Below are positions 1 through 7,216 of a stretch of DNA of 10,583 bases, piece by piece. Position 1 is the stretch's first letter, and each line of letters starts with the position of its first letter. Source of the stretch: Opitutia bacterium (GTDB lineage Bacteria > Verrucomicrobiota > Verrucomicrobiia > Opitutales > UBA953); contig CANCLV010000036.1 in NCBI GenBank assembly GCA_947378905.1, forward strand, positions 1 through 10,583, in the 5' to 3' direction. Made by a program: the position numbers and the translations under genes. The notes below the pieces were generated by a model, which made no database searches, was not told the DNA's origin, and saw only the letters and a list, made by a program, of their open reading frames with translations.

Positions 1-179
1 TCTTCAGGGGTAGCGGCGAAACTGATTTTATATTTTTCCGAAAAGGCACGGGCTTTTTCGGGAGTGCGATTGTACGCAGCGATTAGTTTTACGTTGGGAA
101 TTTCGCTCAAGGCTTGGGCGTGAAACTCAGCAATCACGCCAGTTCCCCAAATTCCAACGCCTAAGGTCTTTAAAGCCAT
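1..179 (-). CDS. Gfo/Idh/MocA family NAD(P)-dependent oxidoreductase, N-terminal part (cut by window edge)
   Basis: Reading leftward from an ATG at 179-177, 59 codons are open to the window edge. The product starts MALKTLGVGIWGTGVIAEFH, a Rossmann nucleotide-binding start. Its glycine-rich turn (G-x-W-G-T-G-x-I-A, about residues 9-17) and following histidine are typical of Gfo/Idh/MocA sugar and cyclitol dehydrogenases. The next strand (KLIAAYNRTPEKARAFSEKY) ends in N-R, as in NAD(P)-binding members of this family. Such enzymes oxidise or reduce sugar or nucleotide-sugar hydroxyls, and in glycan loci they often make modified sugars. The catalytic E-K-P motif lies outside the window, so the substrate cannot be inferred. 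The gene is oriented like the sulfotransferase gene upstream of it and is separated from it by 60 bases in which I see no strong signal. Confidence 0.8.
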   Translation of the reverse strand, partial: MALKTLGVGIWGTGVIAEFHAQALSEIPNVKLIAAYNRTPEKARAFSEKYKISFAATPE

Positions 180-239
180 GACTTAATCTTACATAAAAAT
201 AATACCAAAGAAAGCGAGATTACAAAATGCGGACTAAGT

Positions 240-866
240 TTATGTCTCATACCCGAACTCTTTAAAGTCGCGGGCATAGTATTCAGCGACTAGCGACCTA
301 GATTCATCACTCCAAGGGGTAGCAACATTCATTTGGTGCGTGTGATTTAGGTGGGGTAATTCCGTGGGTGCATCTACACCTATTTTACGTGCGACCGACT
401 TAATTCCACTTAAAAGCCCATCCTCCATTTTATATATATCAATCGAGGGGTAGAGATAGTGCCACTGTGGACGGAGATGATTATCGAAAATCCAAGGATT
501 TGATTTAACTTCACGTAAGCTACTCTTTATCCACTGATTGAAACTTGGGATTGTCCAAAGATTTTTTACGGAGCGTTTAAAATACCTCAAACTATGGAGA
601 TACCGATATTCGCTTTCTATGCGATTATAGGGATTGCGGACAAACATGAATGAATAATCGAAAAACTCATCACAAAAAAGTTTCTGGATATCTTCACCAG
701 TAAAATGCTGAGGCGAGGAGCGAAAAGACGGCGTGAGGCCCAGTCTATGACCGCTACTGAAATTGAGTGGAGCCAGAGAATTCATCCAATTCTCTATGGT
801 CGTGCCCCCACATTTAGGAACATGCATATAAAGAATATTTTTTCCAGACAGGTTTATTAAAGGCAT
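240..866 (-). CDS. Sulfotransferase family protein (Sulfotransfer_2-like, PAPS-dependent)
   Basis: This 208-residue protein has both PAPS-binding signatures of sulfotransferases. The 5'-phosphosulfate loop is HVPKCGGTT at residues 15-23, with K18 in the usual lysine position. The 3'-phosphate-binding segment is FVRNPYNRIESEYRYL from residue 75, with R77 and S85 as expected contacts. The H-x-P-K-x-G-G-T-T form and the FVRNPY-x-R form fit the carbohydrate sulfotransferase group (Sulfotransfer_2) better than aryl sulfotransferases. There is no signal peptide, so it would act in the cytoplasm on a nucleotide- or lipid-linked sugar, or possibly a capsule precursor. It follows the GT2 gene on the same strand by 10 bases, so the two are probably co-transcribed. 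No Shine-Dalgarno sequence precedes the ATG. The acceptor sugar is unknown; sulfation of the polysaccharide made by this locus is inferred from context. Confidence 0.82.
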   Translation of the reverse strand: MPLINLSGKNILYMHVPKCGGTTIENWMNSLAPLNFSSGHRLGLTPSFRSSPQHFTGEDIQKLFCDEFFDYSFMFVRNPYNRIESEYRYLHSLRYFKRSVKNLWTIPSFNQWIKSSLREVKSNPWIFDNHLRPQWHYLYPSIDIYKMEDGLLSGIKSVARKIGVDAPTELPHLNHTHQMNVATPWSDESRSLVAEYYARDFKEFGYET

Positions 867-876
867 GAATTGAAAA

Positions 877-1890
877 TTATTTGTTATAGGTGGGTAGTTT
901 TCCTTTAAAAGCCTCTAGGTTTTTCTCAAAATTTACTTGGGCTAAGTCTATTAGCTCAATAGAGTCTTCGGGTGTTCCGATCCGAGGGTGCCAAGGAAAT
1001 ACAGAAATTTTTGGCGAAAATAAACAATTTTTTGTTTTAGCATAATTGAGTGCTATGTCTAAGGCTTCAGCTTGGGAAATTTCTAAATTTTTAGCCAAAA
1101 TTTTCTCCGCCATTTTATGCCAGTGAAATGCCTCACCTGGCTTGCGATTTATGGTCATCTTTTGTATCGCACTGCCGATGATTGCCTTGCTTGTTATTTG
1201 TGCGGGTGACCTTACGGGTACGTGTTGCAAAATTGCTTTAATTATCTTGGGTTTATTTTTAGTTTCGGTAACAACTCCATGATTTCCTGCAGTTAATTTA
1301 ACAGATTTAGCAAAGTCTCTAGTTAGGATTACTTTGTAGTATTGTTTAGGTTCGTAGTTTCGTGGCTTAAAATTTGTATAGAGTGGGGCCGGGCCGTTGA
1401 GTGGATCTTTGTTTATTGGACAATAGGTAACCCAAGGAATTAAACAAAAGCCATCGCGCCTGGTTGCCTCTGCTAGCATTTTATTTATTTTATATGTAGG
1501 ACGCATGCACGGAAACTCGTCGGCATCTATCGGCATAATATAATCACATTCTAGTTCATGGGCTACCCGACGAACATATTGAGTGGTGATGTCAGCTTGG
1601 TTAAAGCCGCTTCCGTCATTCTCCAGTAATGTATATTTTATTGGATAGCCACGTGTTTGCAGGATTTTTATTATAGTGGCCGTAGAGTCGCTACTGAAAT
1701 GATCGAGAATATGAATTTCTGAAAAAAACCGACAATTTATCTTAATGAATAATTCAATGATATCGGCCTCATTTTTAACCACCGCCACTCCGATAATCCG
1801 CTGCTTCTCGTTTTGACTCTCTACACCTAAATTTTTCTTAAATGAAAAACTTAAACATTTAGCCAAAAAATTTCCGAGGCCTATATTCAT
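877..1890 (-). CDS. Glycosyltransferase family 2-like protein (Glyco_tranf_2_4 type)
   Basis: This 337-residue protein has a GT-A fold signature in the version found in Glyco_tranf_2_4 proteins. In order: a first strand and V-K-N-E-A-D-I-I at residues 38-45; L-D-H-F-S-S-D-S-T at 62-70, the nucleotide-binding D-x-S-S-D-x-T loop; and I-D-A-D-E-F at 121-126, the metal-binding D-x-D equivalent. The sequence after residue 150 (aromatic-rich, PRNYEPKQYYKVI, then HGVV and HVPVRS) fits the acceptor half of this group. There is no transmembrane segment, so a cytoplasmic or membrane-associated transferase is likely. It is the first gene of the leftward unit, reading away from rfbB across a 53-base divergent gap, with the sulfotransferase 10 bases downstream. 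Donor and acceptor cannot be read from the sequence. Confidence 0.82.
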   Translation of the reverse strand: MNIGLGNFLAKCLSFSFKKNLGVESQNEKQRIIGVAVVKNEADIIELFIKINCRFFSEIHILDHFSSDSTATIIKILQTRGYPIKYTLLENDGSGFNQADITTQYVRRVAHELECDYIMPIDADEFPCMRPTYKINKMLAEATRRDGFCLIPWVTYCPINKDPLNGPAPLYTNFKPRNYEPKQYYKVILTRDFAKSVKLTAGNHGVVTETKNKPKIIKAILQHVPVRSPAQITSKAIIGSAIQKMTINRKPGEAFHWHKMAEKILAKNLEISQAEALDIALNYAKTKNCLFSPKISVFPWHPRIGTPEDSIELIDLAQVNFEKNLEAFKGKLPTYNK

Positions 1891-1943
1891 ATTTCCGAAA
1901 GTTAGTAATTGCTAATTATATCAAATACGCAAGATGTTAGGAC
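1891..1943. promoter_or_regulatory. Divergent promoter region between the leftward GT2/sulfotransferase unit and rfbB
   Basis: Only 53 bases separate two divergent start codons, so both promoters must be here or inside the neighbouring genes. On the minus strand a perfect TATAAT lies at 1920-1915, about 25 bases before the GT2 ATG. I see no good -35 box at 17 bases spacing. An imperfect dyad TTAG-T-AATT-G-CTAA (1902-1915) touches this -10 box and could be an operator. No convincing plus-strand -35/-10 pair is visible. The -10 box is observed; its use and the operator role are inferred. Confidence 0.4.
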
Positions 1944-2996
1944 GTGCGATTGTTGATTACAGGAGGAGCGGGATTTATCGGTTCTAATCTTACACGCTTG
2001 GCTCACGGGATGGGCCATGATATTCTTATCTTTGATAAATTAACCTACGCAGGAAATCATAAATCATTGAGCGACCTTGATGGTAAAAAAGGCTTTAATT
2101 TTATTAAAGGTGATATCTGTGACGCGCCAGCAGTACGCAGTGCTCTCGCAACATTTAAGCCAGATGCCATTATGCATCTCGCCGCCGAGTCGCATGTAGA
2201 TCGCTCTATTGATGGACCGGGAGATTTTATTCAAACTAATGTATTAGGTACATTTCAGTTGCTTCAAGCTACGCTCGGTTACTGGAGGGGTCTCACGGGC
2301 GAGCAAAAAGAAAAATTTAGATTTCTCCATGTTTCTACGGACGAGGTTTTTGGTTCGCTGGGAACACAAGATGAACCGTTTAACGAGACCACACGTTATA
2401 ATCCACACTCACCGTATAGTGCGAGTAAGGCTTCCAGTGATCACCTCGTACGTGCCTGGATGGATACTTACGGCTTACCGGTAATTATCACTAATTGTTC
2501 AAATAATTATGGACCGTACCAATTCCCAGAAAAGTTAATACCTGTGGTCATTATCAAGGCCCTTCGCGGAGAGCCTATTCCAGTTTACGGAAAGGGTGAA
2601 AATATCCGTGACTGGTTGTATGTTGATGACCATGCCCGGGCACTCTTAGCCGCAGTTTTAAAGGGCAAGCCAGGAAACACTTATTGTATTGGTGGCGATA
2701 ATGAGCGGAAGAATATAGACTTAGTTAAGCTTATATGCGCGATGTTAGATGAAATGCGCCCACGAGCCGACCGCAAACCGCACGCTTCAGCCATCACCTT
2801 TGTAACCGATCGCCCCGGACATGATATGCGTTATGCAATTAACGCCTCTCGCGCCCGCGAGGAATTAAGTTGGGCACCTCAAGAGAATTTTGAAAGTGGT
2901 TTTCGTAAGACTATAAAATGGTACTTGGAACATCCACAATGGACACAGGCCATCCTTGACGGCTCTTATCGCCTTGAGCGCTTAGGTAATCTTTAA
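1944..2996 (+). CDS. rfbB: dTDP-glucose 4,6-dehydratase (RmlB/RfbB)
   Basis: This extended short-chain dehydrogenase converts dTDP-glucose to dTDP-4-keto-6-deoxyglucose with bound NAD+. At 350 residues it has normal family length. Visible motifs in order: NAD-binding G-G-A-G-F-I-G at 7-13; A-E-S-H-V-D-R-S at 81-88; the dehydratase triad region S-T-D-E-V-F-G at 131-137 (T132, D133, E134); Y158-x-x-x-K162; N-N-Y-G-P-Y-Q-F-P-E-K-L-I-P at 187-200; R-D-W-L-Y-V-D-D-H at 222-230; and D-R-P-G-H-D-x-R-Y at 279-287. The start is a GTG. An in-frame TAG (1938-1940) lies one codon upstream, so no longer form is possible, and the nearby ATG at 1934 is out of frame. There is no usable Shine-Dalgarno sequence. 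It heads a plus-strand unit and is followed after 4 bases by the GT4 gene. Confidence 0.96.
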   Translation: MRLLITGGAGFIGSNLTRLAHGMGHDILIFDKLTYAGNHKSLSDLDGKKGFNFIKGDICDAPAVRSALATFKPDAIMHLAAESHVDRSIDGPGDFIQTNVLGTFQLLQATLGYWRGLTGEQKEKFRFLHVSTDEVFGSLGTQDEPFNETTRYNPHSPYSASKASSDHLVRAWMDTYGLPVIITNCSNNYGPYQFPEKLIPVVIIKALRGEPIPVYGKGENIRDWLYVDDHARALLAAVLKGKPGNTYCIGGDNERKNIDLVKLICAMLDEMRPRADRKPHASAITFVTDRPGHDMRYAINASRAREELSWAPQENFESGFRKTIKWYLEHPQWTQAILDGSYRLERLGNL

Positions 2997-3000
2997 CCTC

Positions 3001-4452
3001 ATGAAACTTGCCTGGTTTCAATGGATTTATCTAAAAAAAAATTTAACGGTCCGACCTTTATTTAGAATAATTTTTTATAAGAAAAATGGTACATTGAGAA
3101 AAATTGGTACCATGATTCTTGATCAAGAACCGCTAAAGACCTCCGATTTAGATAGAAAAATTACGATTCTCAGAAAACTCTTTCAGGAGAAAAACCAGCA
3201 CCAGCGAGCAAGCGACCCTCCACCTTTTTTGGAACTATTAAACCCAGCTGAGTTAAAGAGCAGAATTAAAATTTTTTTAAACGAAACACATTCCGCCATT
3301 TTAATCTCTGTCTCTCACGATGACTATCGTAAGATTACGGGAGGGGTACAAATTTGCATTCGCCGTGAGGAACAAGCAGCAAGAAAAGAGGGCTTTATCT
3401 ATTTGCATGTTAGTCCCCTTCGAGATGCGGATGGCCAAAATTATGCGGGACCCGATACTATTGTTAGTGTAGTTATTAATGGATCCGATTTAGGCTGCAC
3501 GCGATTATCCTCACTCATACTTGCGGTACGCGACCTGAAACAAACGGATATTCAAATTATAATTCATCATCTGTTAGGATTTAATATCAATCAGCTCTCA
3601 AACTTAATCCAAACAACAGAAGAAAATTCGTGTATCTTATGGCTTCATGACTTTTATACTATTTGTCCGAGCTATAAGTTATCACGAAATGATACAGGTT
3701 TTTGCCATGCGCCCGCAATAGAGTCTAATGCCTGTCAATTATGTGCTTATAAAAACGAACGCGTCCAGCACAGTGCACAAGTCCAGTCTTTCTTTGTTAA
3801 TCATAAAGTAAAAATCGTAGCTCCTTCAAATCATACTCTCAACTTTTGGATATCTAAATCTAATCTTAAGCCGAGTAGTTGTCATGTTATATCGCACCAA
3901 AAACTAGAAATCCTCCCCCGTAAAAATAAAGTTATACTGTCCCCAACGCAATCAGTTCGAGTAGCTTATCTTGGCTACTTAATAGAATCCAAGGGTTGGC
4001 CGATTTTTCAAAAACTTGTTTCCGAATTTGCCAAGAAATCGGAATACAAGTTTTACGTTTTCTGCAAAAATAACCCCAATTTTTTTAATGTTAATTGGAT
4101 TAATGTAACGGTAACGAAAGAAAACGCCGACGCGATGATGAACGAGATAGCGAAAAATGAAATAGATATCGCCATCCTTTGGCCAAACTGGCCCGAGACA
4201 TTTTCCTTAACCGCTTTTGAGGCTTTAGGTGGTTCAGCCTTCATCGTTACTAATTCATCCTCGGGAAATATTGCTGATATTATCAGGGAAACGGGCAGGG
4301 GTGTTGTCTTGGATAGCGAGCGAGCACTGGTGGATTTATTTTCTTCGGGTGCCATCGTACAGTTGGCTGAAAAACGACGCCAAGACTACTTTGAGAATGA
4401 GATTGCCGAAAAAAATAGCAGTTTGAGTCTAAACATCATTCACAGAAAATGA
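3001..4452 (+). CDS. Glycosyltransferase family 4-like protein with a cysteine-rich insertion
   Basis: This 483-residue protein looks like a GT-B retaining glycosyltransferase. After an N-terminal stretch of about 95 basic, poorly recognisable residues comes S-H-D-D-Y-R-K-I-T-G-G-V-Q (105-117), the donor/acceptor-side G-G-V-Q start of this GT4 subgroup. Then L-H-D-F-Y-T-I-C-P-S-Y (215-225) is followed by cysteines at 222, 235, 245 and 248, spaced like a small metal-binding knuckle. The C-terminal domain begins near V-A-Y-L-G (321-325). It contains W-P-E-T-F-S-L-T-A-F-E-A-L (397-409), where E399 and E407 form the E-x7-E motif that binds the nucleotide sugar. The protein is cytoplasmic or peripheral, with no clear membrane helix. 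The gene lies 4 bases after rfbB, and its TGA overlaps the next gene's ATG by 4 bases, so translation is probably coupled. The sugar specificity is unknown. Confidence 0.85.
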   Translation: MKLAWFQWIYLKKNLTVRPLFRIIFYKKNGTLRKIGTMILDQEPLKTSDLDRKITILRKLFQEKNQHQRASDPPPFLELLNPAELKSRIKIFLNETHSAILISVSHDDYRKITGGVQICIRREEQAARKEGFIYLHVSPLRDADGQNYAGPDTIVSVVINGSDLGCTRLSSLILAVRDLKQTDIQIIIHHLLGFNINQLSNLIQTTEENSCILWLHDFYTICPSYKLSRNDTGFCHAPAIESNACQLCAYKNERVQHSAQVQSFFVNHKVKIVAPSNHTLNFWISKSNLKPSSCHVISHQKLEILPRKNKVILSPTQSVRVAYLGYLIESKGWPIFQKLVSEFAKKSEYKFYVFCKNNPNFFNVNWINVTVTKENADAMMNEIAKNEIDIAILWPNWPETFSLTAFEALGGSAFIVTNSSSGNIADIIRETGRGVVLDSERALVDLFSSGAIVQLAEKRRQDYFENEIAEKNSSLSLNIIHRK

Positions 4453-5450
4453 AAATACATGCCTACACTAGTTTCACTTTTTGTTATTTGAACCGTGCGC
4501 GTGTACTTGCCAAAACGTTACGCCAGCAGCACCCCGACTGGGTAATTTGGGCGGTGATTGTAGATTGCCCGCCTGCTGGTTTTGAATTTGATTTATCCAA
4601 GGAAGACTTCGATCGGGTTATTACTGTAGAGATGTTATTAGGCGAACTGACAAACCCTTGGCTTTTTGGTCATGATATTGTTGAGGCCTGTACCGCAGTA
4701 AAAGCTCACGCACTGCAGCACATTATGGCTCAGCCTGAGGTAGAAAAGGTCTTTTATTTTGATCCTGATATCGCCGTCTTTAATTCTATGGGTGAGGTTG
4801 TCGACCTACTCGACCACTATAATATTGTTGTTACGCCACACCAAGTGGAGCCGGAATTAGCCAATGAAAACCAAGCGATTATAGATAACGAAATTTGTTC
4901 CTTGCAGACTGGTATATTTAATTTGGGTTTTCTCGCCGTTAATAAAAGTCCTGAGGCACAAAAATTTGTACAGTGGTGGGCGGATCGACTATTTAGTTTT
5001 TGCCATGATCGGACAGACCTCGGTCTATTTGTTGACCAAAAATGGTGTAACCTAATACCTTGTTTTTTTGAAGGGGTTAAGGTCTTACGTAATCCTGGCT
5101 ATAATGTTGCCAGTTGGAATTTAAGTAAACGCAAGATGGCTTACGACGAGAATGGTCAGGCACAAATCAATAATCAGCCCTTACGTTTTTTCCATTTTAC
5201 CAAACTGGGGCCCACGGGTGATGTCATGACAAAACGTTATGCCCGCGATAATATGGAAATCCATGAGCTATGGGCTTGGTATTGCCAAGAGGTTGCCAAT
5301 GCAACCGACCCGTTGATACCTAATGGCTGGTGGTACTATGGAATATACAGTGACGGGTCGGCTATAGAAAAGTCTTCACGTGTGCTGTACAGAAACAAAA
5401 ATAATTTGGCGAAACATTTACCTCAATTATCTAATCCGTTTAATCGATAA
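4449..5450 (+). CDS. GT-A type glycosyltransferase with DPD (DxD) motif, GT8-like
   Basis: This 333-residue protein is probably a metal-dependent glycosyltransferase with a nucleotide-diphospho-sugar transferase fold. Near the N-terminus is A-Y-T-S-F-T-F-C-Y-L-N-R-A-R-V-L (5-20). Residues 101-111 read V-F-Y-F-D-P-D-I-A-V-F, with D105 and D107 as metal ligands. The segments L-Q-T-G-I-F-N-L-G-F (152-161), V-D-Q-K-W-C-N (195-201), G-Y-N-V-A-S-W-N-L (217-225) and F-F-H-F-T (247-251) match the acceptor-side pattern of GT8-like enzymes. The C-terminus (GWWYYGIYSDGSAIEKSSRV followed by Y-R and N-P-F) recurs in bacterial proteins of this kind. The ATG overlaps the GT4 stop as ATGA, and there is no Shine-Dalgarno sequence, which fits translational coupling. 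The donor is unknown. I would not assign it to a strict CAZy family without a profile search. Confidence 0.8.
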   Translation: MKIHAYTSFTFCYLNRARVLAKTLRQQHPDWVIWAVIVDCPPAGFEFDLSKEDFDRVITVEMLLGELTNPWLFGHDIVEACTAVKAHALQHIMAQPEVEKVFYFDPDIAVFNSMGEVVDLLDHYNIVVTPHQVEPELANENQAIIDNEICSLQTGIFNLGFLAVNKSPEAQKFVQWWADRLFSFCHDRTDLGLFVDQKWCNLIPCFFEGVKVLRNPGYNVASWNLSKRKMAYDENGQAQINNQPLRFFHFTKLGPTGDVMTKRYARDNMEIHELWAWYCQEVANATDPLIPNGWWYYGIYSDGSAIEKSSRVLYRNKNNLAKHLPQLSNPFNR

Positions 5451-5454
5451 ACGG
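5436..5454 (+). terminator. Candidate hairpin terminator over the stop codon of the GT8-like gene
   Basis: CCGTTTA (5436-5442) and TAAACGG (5448-5454) form a perfect 7-bp stem with a 5-base loop ATCGA. The right arm includes the TAA stop. Downstream is TAAAAATCTTTTAG, which is A/U-rich but not a clean U-tract, so termination may be partial. The hairpin would separate the rfbB unit from the rfbA unit. Confidence 0.4.
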
Positions 5455-5483
5455 TAAAAATCTTTTAGATATTTTGAGTATTA

Positions 5484-5512
5484 CATAGTTTTCTAAAACT
5501 ACTGCGTATTAT
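5484..5512 (+). promoter_or_regulatory. Possible promoter with internal inverted repeat upstream of rfbA
   Basis: The 105-base gap before rfbA is the longest non-coding stretch of the plus-strand run. TATTAT at 5507-5512 is a fair -10 box, but the -35 position 17 bases upstream (CATAGT, 5484-5489) is poor. Overlapping the -35 and spacer is a perfect 7-base inverted repeat TAGTTTT-CT-AAAACTA (5486-5501), placed as an operator would be. The repeat is observed; the promoter and operator roles are inferred. Confidence 0.3.
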
Positions 5513-5555
5513 TTACAGTATTGTATTGTTTGCTGAATGGTAATAGGTCTTCCCT

Positions 5556-6416
5556 ATGAAGGGTATTATCTTAGCAGGCGGTTCGGGCACGCGGTTACAT
5601 CCGCTGACGCAGTGCATGAGTAAACAGCTCCTGCCGGTTTATGATAAACCGATGATTTACTACCCCCTTTCTGTCCTCATGCTGGCAGGTATCAGAGAAG
5701 TTTTAATTATCTCCACTCCTCGGGACTTACCCTGCTTTCGTGAAGTATTAGGCGATGGGTCCCAAATCGGATGTCGCTTTGAGTATGCTGAACAGACTGT
5801 GCCCAATGGCTTGGCTCAAGCTTTTGTCATTGGCGAAAAGTTTATCGGAAACGATAATGTCTGTCTCATCTTAGGAGATAATATTTTTTACGCAGCAGGC
5901 TTTAGCGAACTATTGCAGTCATGTTGTAATCCTGAGGGTGGAATTATTTTTGCCCATCATGTAGTAGAACCCGAGCGTTTTGGCGTGGTCGAGTTCGATC
6001 AATCCGGAAAAGCAGTTTCAATTGAAGAAAAGCCAAAGCAGCCTAAATCAAGTTATGCGGTACCGGGTCTCTACTTCTACGACAACTCAGTGATAGCTAT
6101 AGCCAAAGCCCTCAAACCCTCAGCTCGTGGTGAGTATGAAATTACAGATATAAATCGTGAATATTTGCAGCGTAAAAAACTAAATGTTAAAGTCTTAAAT
6201 CGAGGAACCGCTTGGCTTGATACGGGTACTTTTGACTCTCTTCTCCAAGCGGCTCAGTTTGTGCAAATTGTCGAAGCTCGTCAGGGGTTTAAGATCGGTT
6301 GTGTCGAAGAAATTGCCTGGCGAAAAAAATACATTAACGACGCGCAGCTATTGGCGCTGGCTGAGTCTGTTGTTAAATCAGGATACGGGGTTTATTTAAA
6401 AAATCTTTTGGCTTAG
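5556..6416 (+). CDS. rfbA: Glucose-1-phosphate thymidylyltransferase (RmlA/RfbA)
   Basis: It makes dTDP-glucose from glucose-1-phosphate and dTTP, the substrate for RfbB. At 286 residues it matches the short RmlA family. Motifs: the nucleotide-binding signature L-A-G-G-S-G-T-R-L at 6-14; S-K-Q-L-L-P-V-Y-D-K-P-M at 22-33; Q80 and P-N-G-L-A-Q-A at 83-89; L-G-D-N-I-F-Y at 106-112, with D108 as a Mg2+ ligand; P-E-R-F-G-V-V-E-F at 139-147; E-E-K-P at 157-160; V-P-G-L-Y-F-Y-D at 169-176; R-G-E-Y-E-I-T-D-I-N at 181-190; and W-L-D-T-G-T at 220-225, with D223 as the second Mg2+ ligand. The ATG has a weak AATAGG about 8 bases upstream. The enzyme is normally subject to feedback inhibition by dTDP-L-rhamnose. 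It opens the second plus-strand run, with the FkbM gene 8 bases downstream. Confidence 0.96.
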   Translation: MKGIILAGGSGTRLHPLTQCMSKQLLPVYDKPMIYYPLSVLMLAGIREVLIISTPRDLPCFREVLGDGSQIGCRFEYAEQTVPNGLAQAFVIGEKFIGNDNVCLILGDNIFYAAGFSELLQSCCNPEGGIIFAHHVVEPERFGVVEFDQSGKAVSIEEKPKQPKSSYAVPGLYFYDNSVIAIAKALKPSARGEYEITDINREYLQRKKLNVKVLNRGTAWLDTGTFDSLLQAAQFVQIVEARQGFKIGCVEEIAWRKKYINDAQLLALAESVVKSGYGVYLKNLLA

Positions 6417-6424
6417 TTTTAAAA

Positions 6425-7216
6425 GTGAGAAGAAAACTAAAAAGAGCAATCAAGTCCCAGAGCGTTGCTTTGTTTAATTATTTTTTCGATAAAATAAGAC
6501 GATTACGATACAAGATTTTCGGCAGTATCACAATTGATGGATTAAAATTACCATTTTATAAATTTACAGAGACGACACGCCTATTGTTATTAAATAAAAA
6601 TTATGAAACTGTAGAGAGAGACTTCGTCAAAAAATACCTACCCGAGGGCGCCTATGTGGTGGAGTTCGGTGCCAGCATTGGTTATATTTCGTGCCACATT
6701 CTCCAAAAAAAACCGATTAAACTTTTGTCATTTGAGGCCGTAGCAGAATGGGCAAAGGTCGCGCATGAGACGGTGAGACTAAACTTTAAAGATGCGCCCT
6801 TTGAACTGGTTGAAAAAGCCATCGCTCCCAAAGGTCAAAACAGCGTAACATTTTATTTTAATACCTGGGACAACCTTGGAGGTTTAGTCCATGCCACTGA
6901 AAGCGATAGCGCCGGTAAGACCTTACCTGCCTTAAGCCTTGGTGACGTGAACAGGGTTTACAAGGTGCCCACTCAGGCTTGGCTCATCATGGATATCGAG
7001 GGTATGGAGTGGGAAATTATACGAAATCAGAAAGAGTCCCTGGAGCCATATAAGGGTATTATTGTTGAGTGCCACCAGGTAACTTCTTCGGACGGAGATA
7101 GAAAAATAACGCCGCAAGACATCGTCGATGAGTTTTTAAATGCGGGCTTTAATTTAATTGATATAAGTAGTCACGAAACACATATTGTCGCTGTATTTAA
7201 ACAAAAAGATTCATGA
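6425..7216 (+). CDS. FkbM family SAM-dependent methyltransferase
   Basis: This 263-residue protein has the class I methyltransferase motif I V-V-E-F-G-A-S-I-G-Y-I-S (78-89), where the first acid and the glycines bind S-adenosylmethionine. A motif II-like F-E-A-V (103-106) follows. I-M-D-I-E-G-M-E-W-E-I-I at 188-199 is the hallmark D-I-E-G-x-E of FkbM proteins, followed by G-I-I-V-E-C-H (211-217). FkbM enzymes are mostly O-methyltransferases, and in glycan loci they methylate sugar hydroxyls. The N-terminus (about residues 1-35) is very basic and may contact membrane or a charged substrate. The start is a GTG 8 bases after rfbA; no in-frame ATG lies upstream nearby and no Shine-Dalgarno sequence is visible. 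Its TGA overlaps the next ATG (ATGA), which ties its expression to the rhamnose-type reductase. Methylation of rhamnose or fucose is inference only. Confidence 0.85.
   Translation: MRRKLKRAIKSQSVALFNYFFDKIRRLRYKIFGSITIDGLKLPFYKFTETTRLLLLNKNYETVERDFVKKYLPEGAYVVEFGASIGYISCHILQKKPIKLLSFEAVAEWAKVAHETVRLNFKDAPFELVEKAIAPKGQNSVTFYFNTWDNLGGLVHATESDSAGKTLPALSLGDVNRVYKVPTQAWLIMDIEGMEWEIIRNQKESLEPYKGIIVECHQVTSSDGDRKITPQDIVDEFLNAGFNLIDISSHETHIVAVFKQKDS

Noticed and set aside
1934..1936. ATG just upstream of rfbB as its start
   Set aside because: It is in a different reading frame from the conserved G-G-A-G-F-I-G N-terminus; the in-frame start is GTG 1944.
4053..4355. Open frame of 100 codons on the minus strand inside the GT4 gene
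   Set aside because: It lies wholly opposite the conserved C-terminal domain of the GT4 enzyme (E-x7-E motif) and its product has no recognisable domain, so it is a shadow frame.
6217..6399. Short plus-strand open frame inside rfbA (and a similar one at 4229-4426 inside the GT4 gene)
   Set aside because: Both are out of frame within well-supported genes and have no recognisable features.
6932..7117. Short minus-strand open frame within the FkbM gene
   Set aside because: It is antisense to the diagnostic D-I-E-G-M-E segment of the methyltransferase, with no start signal and no family resemblance.
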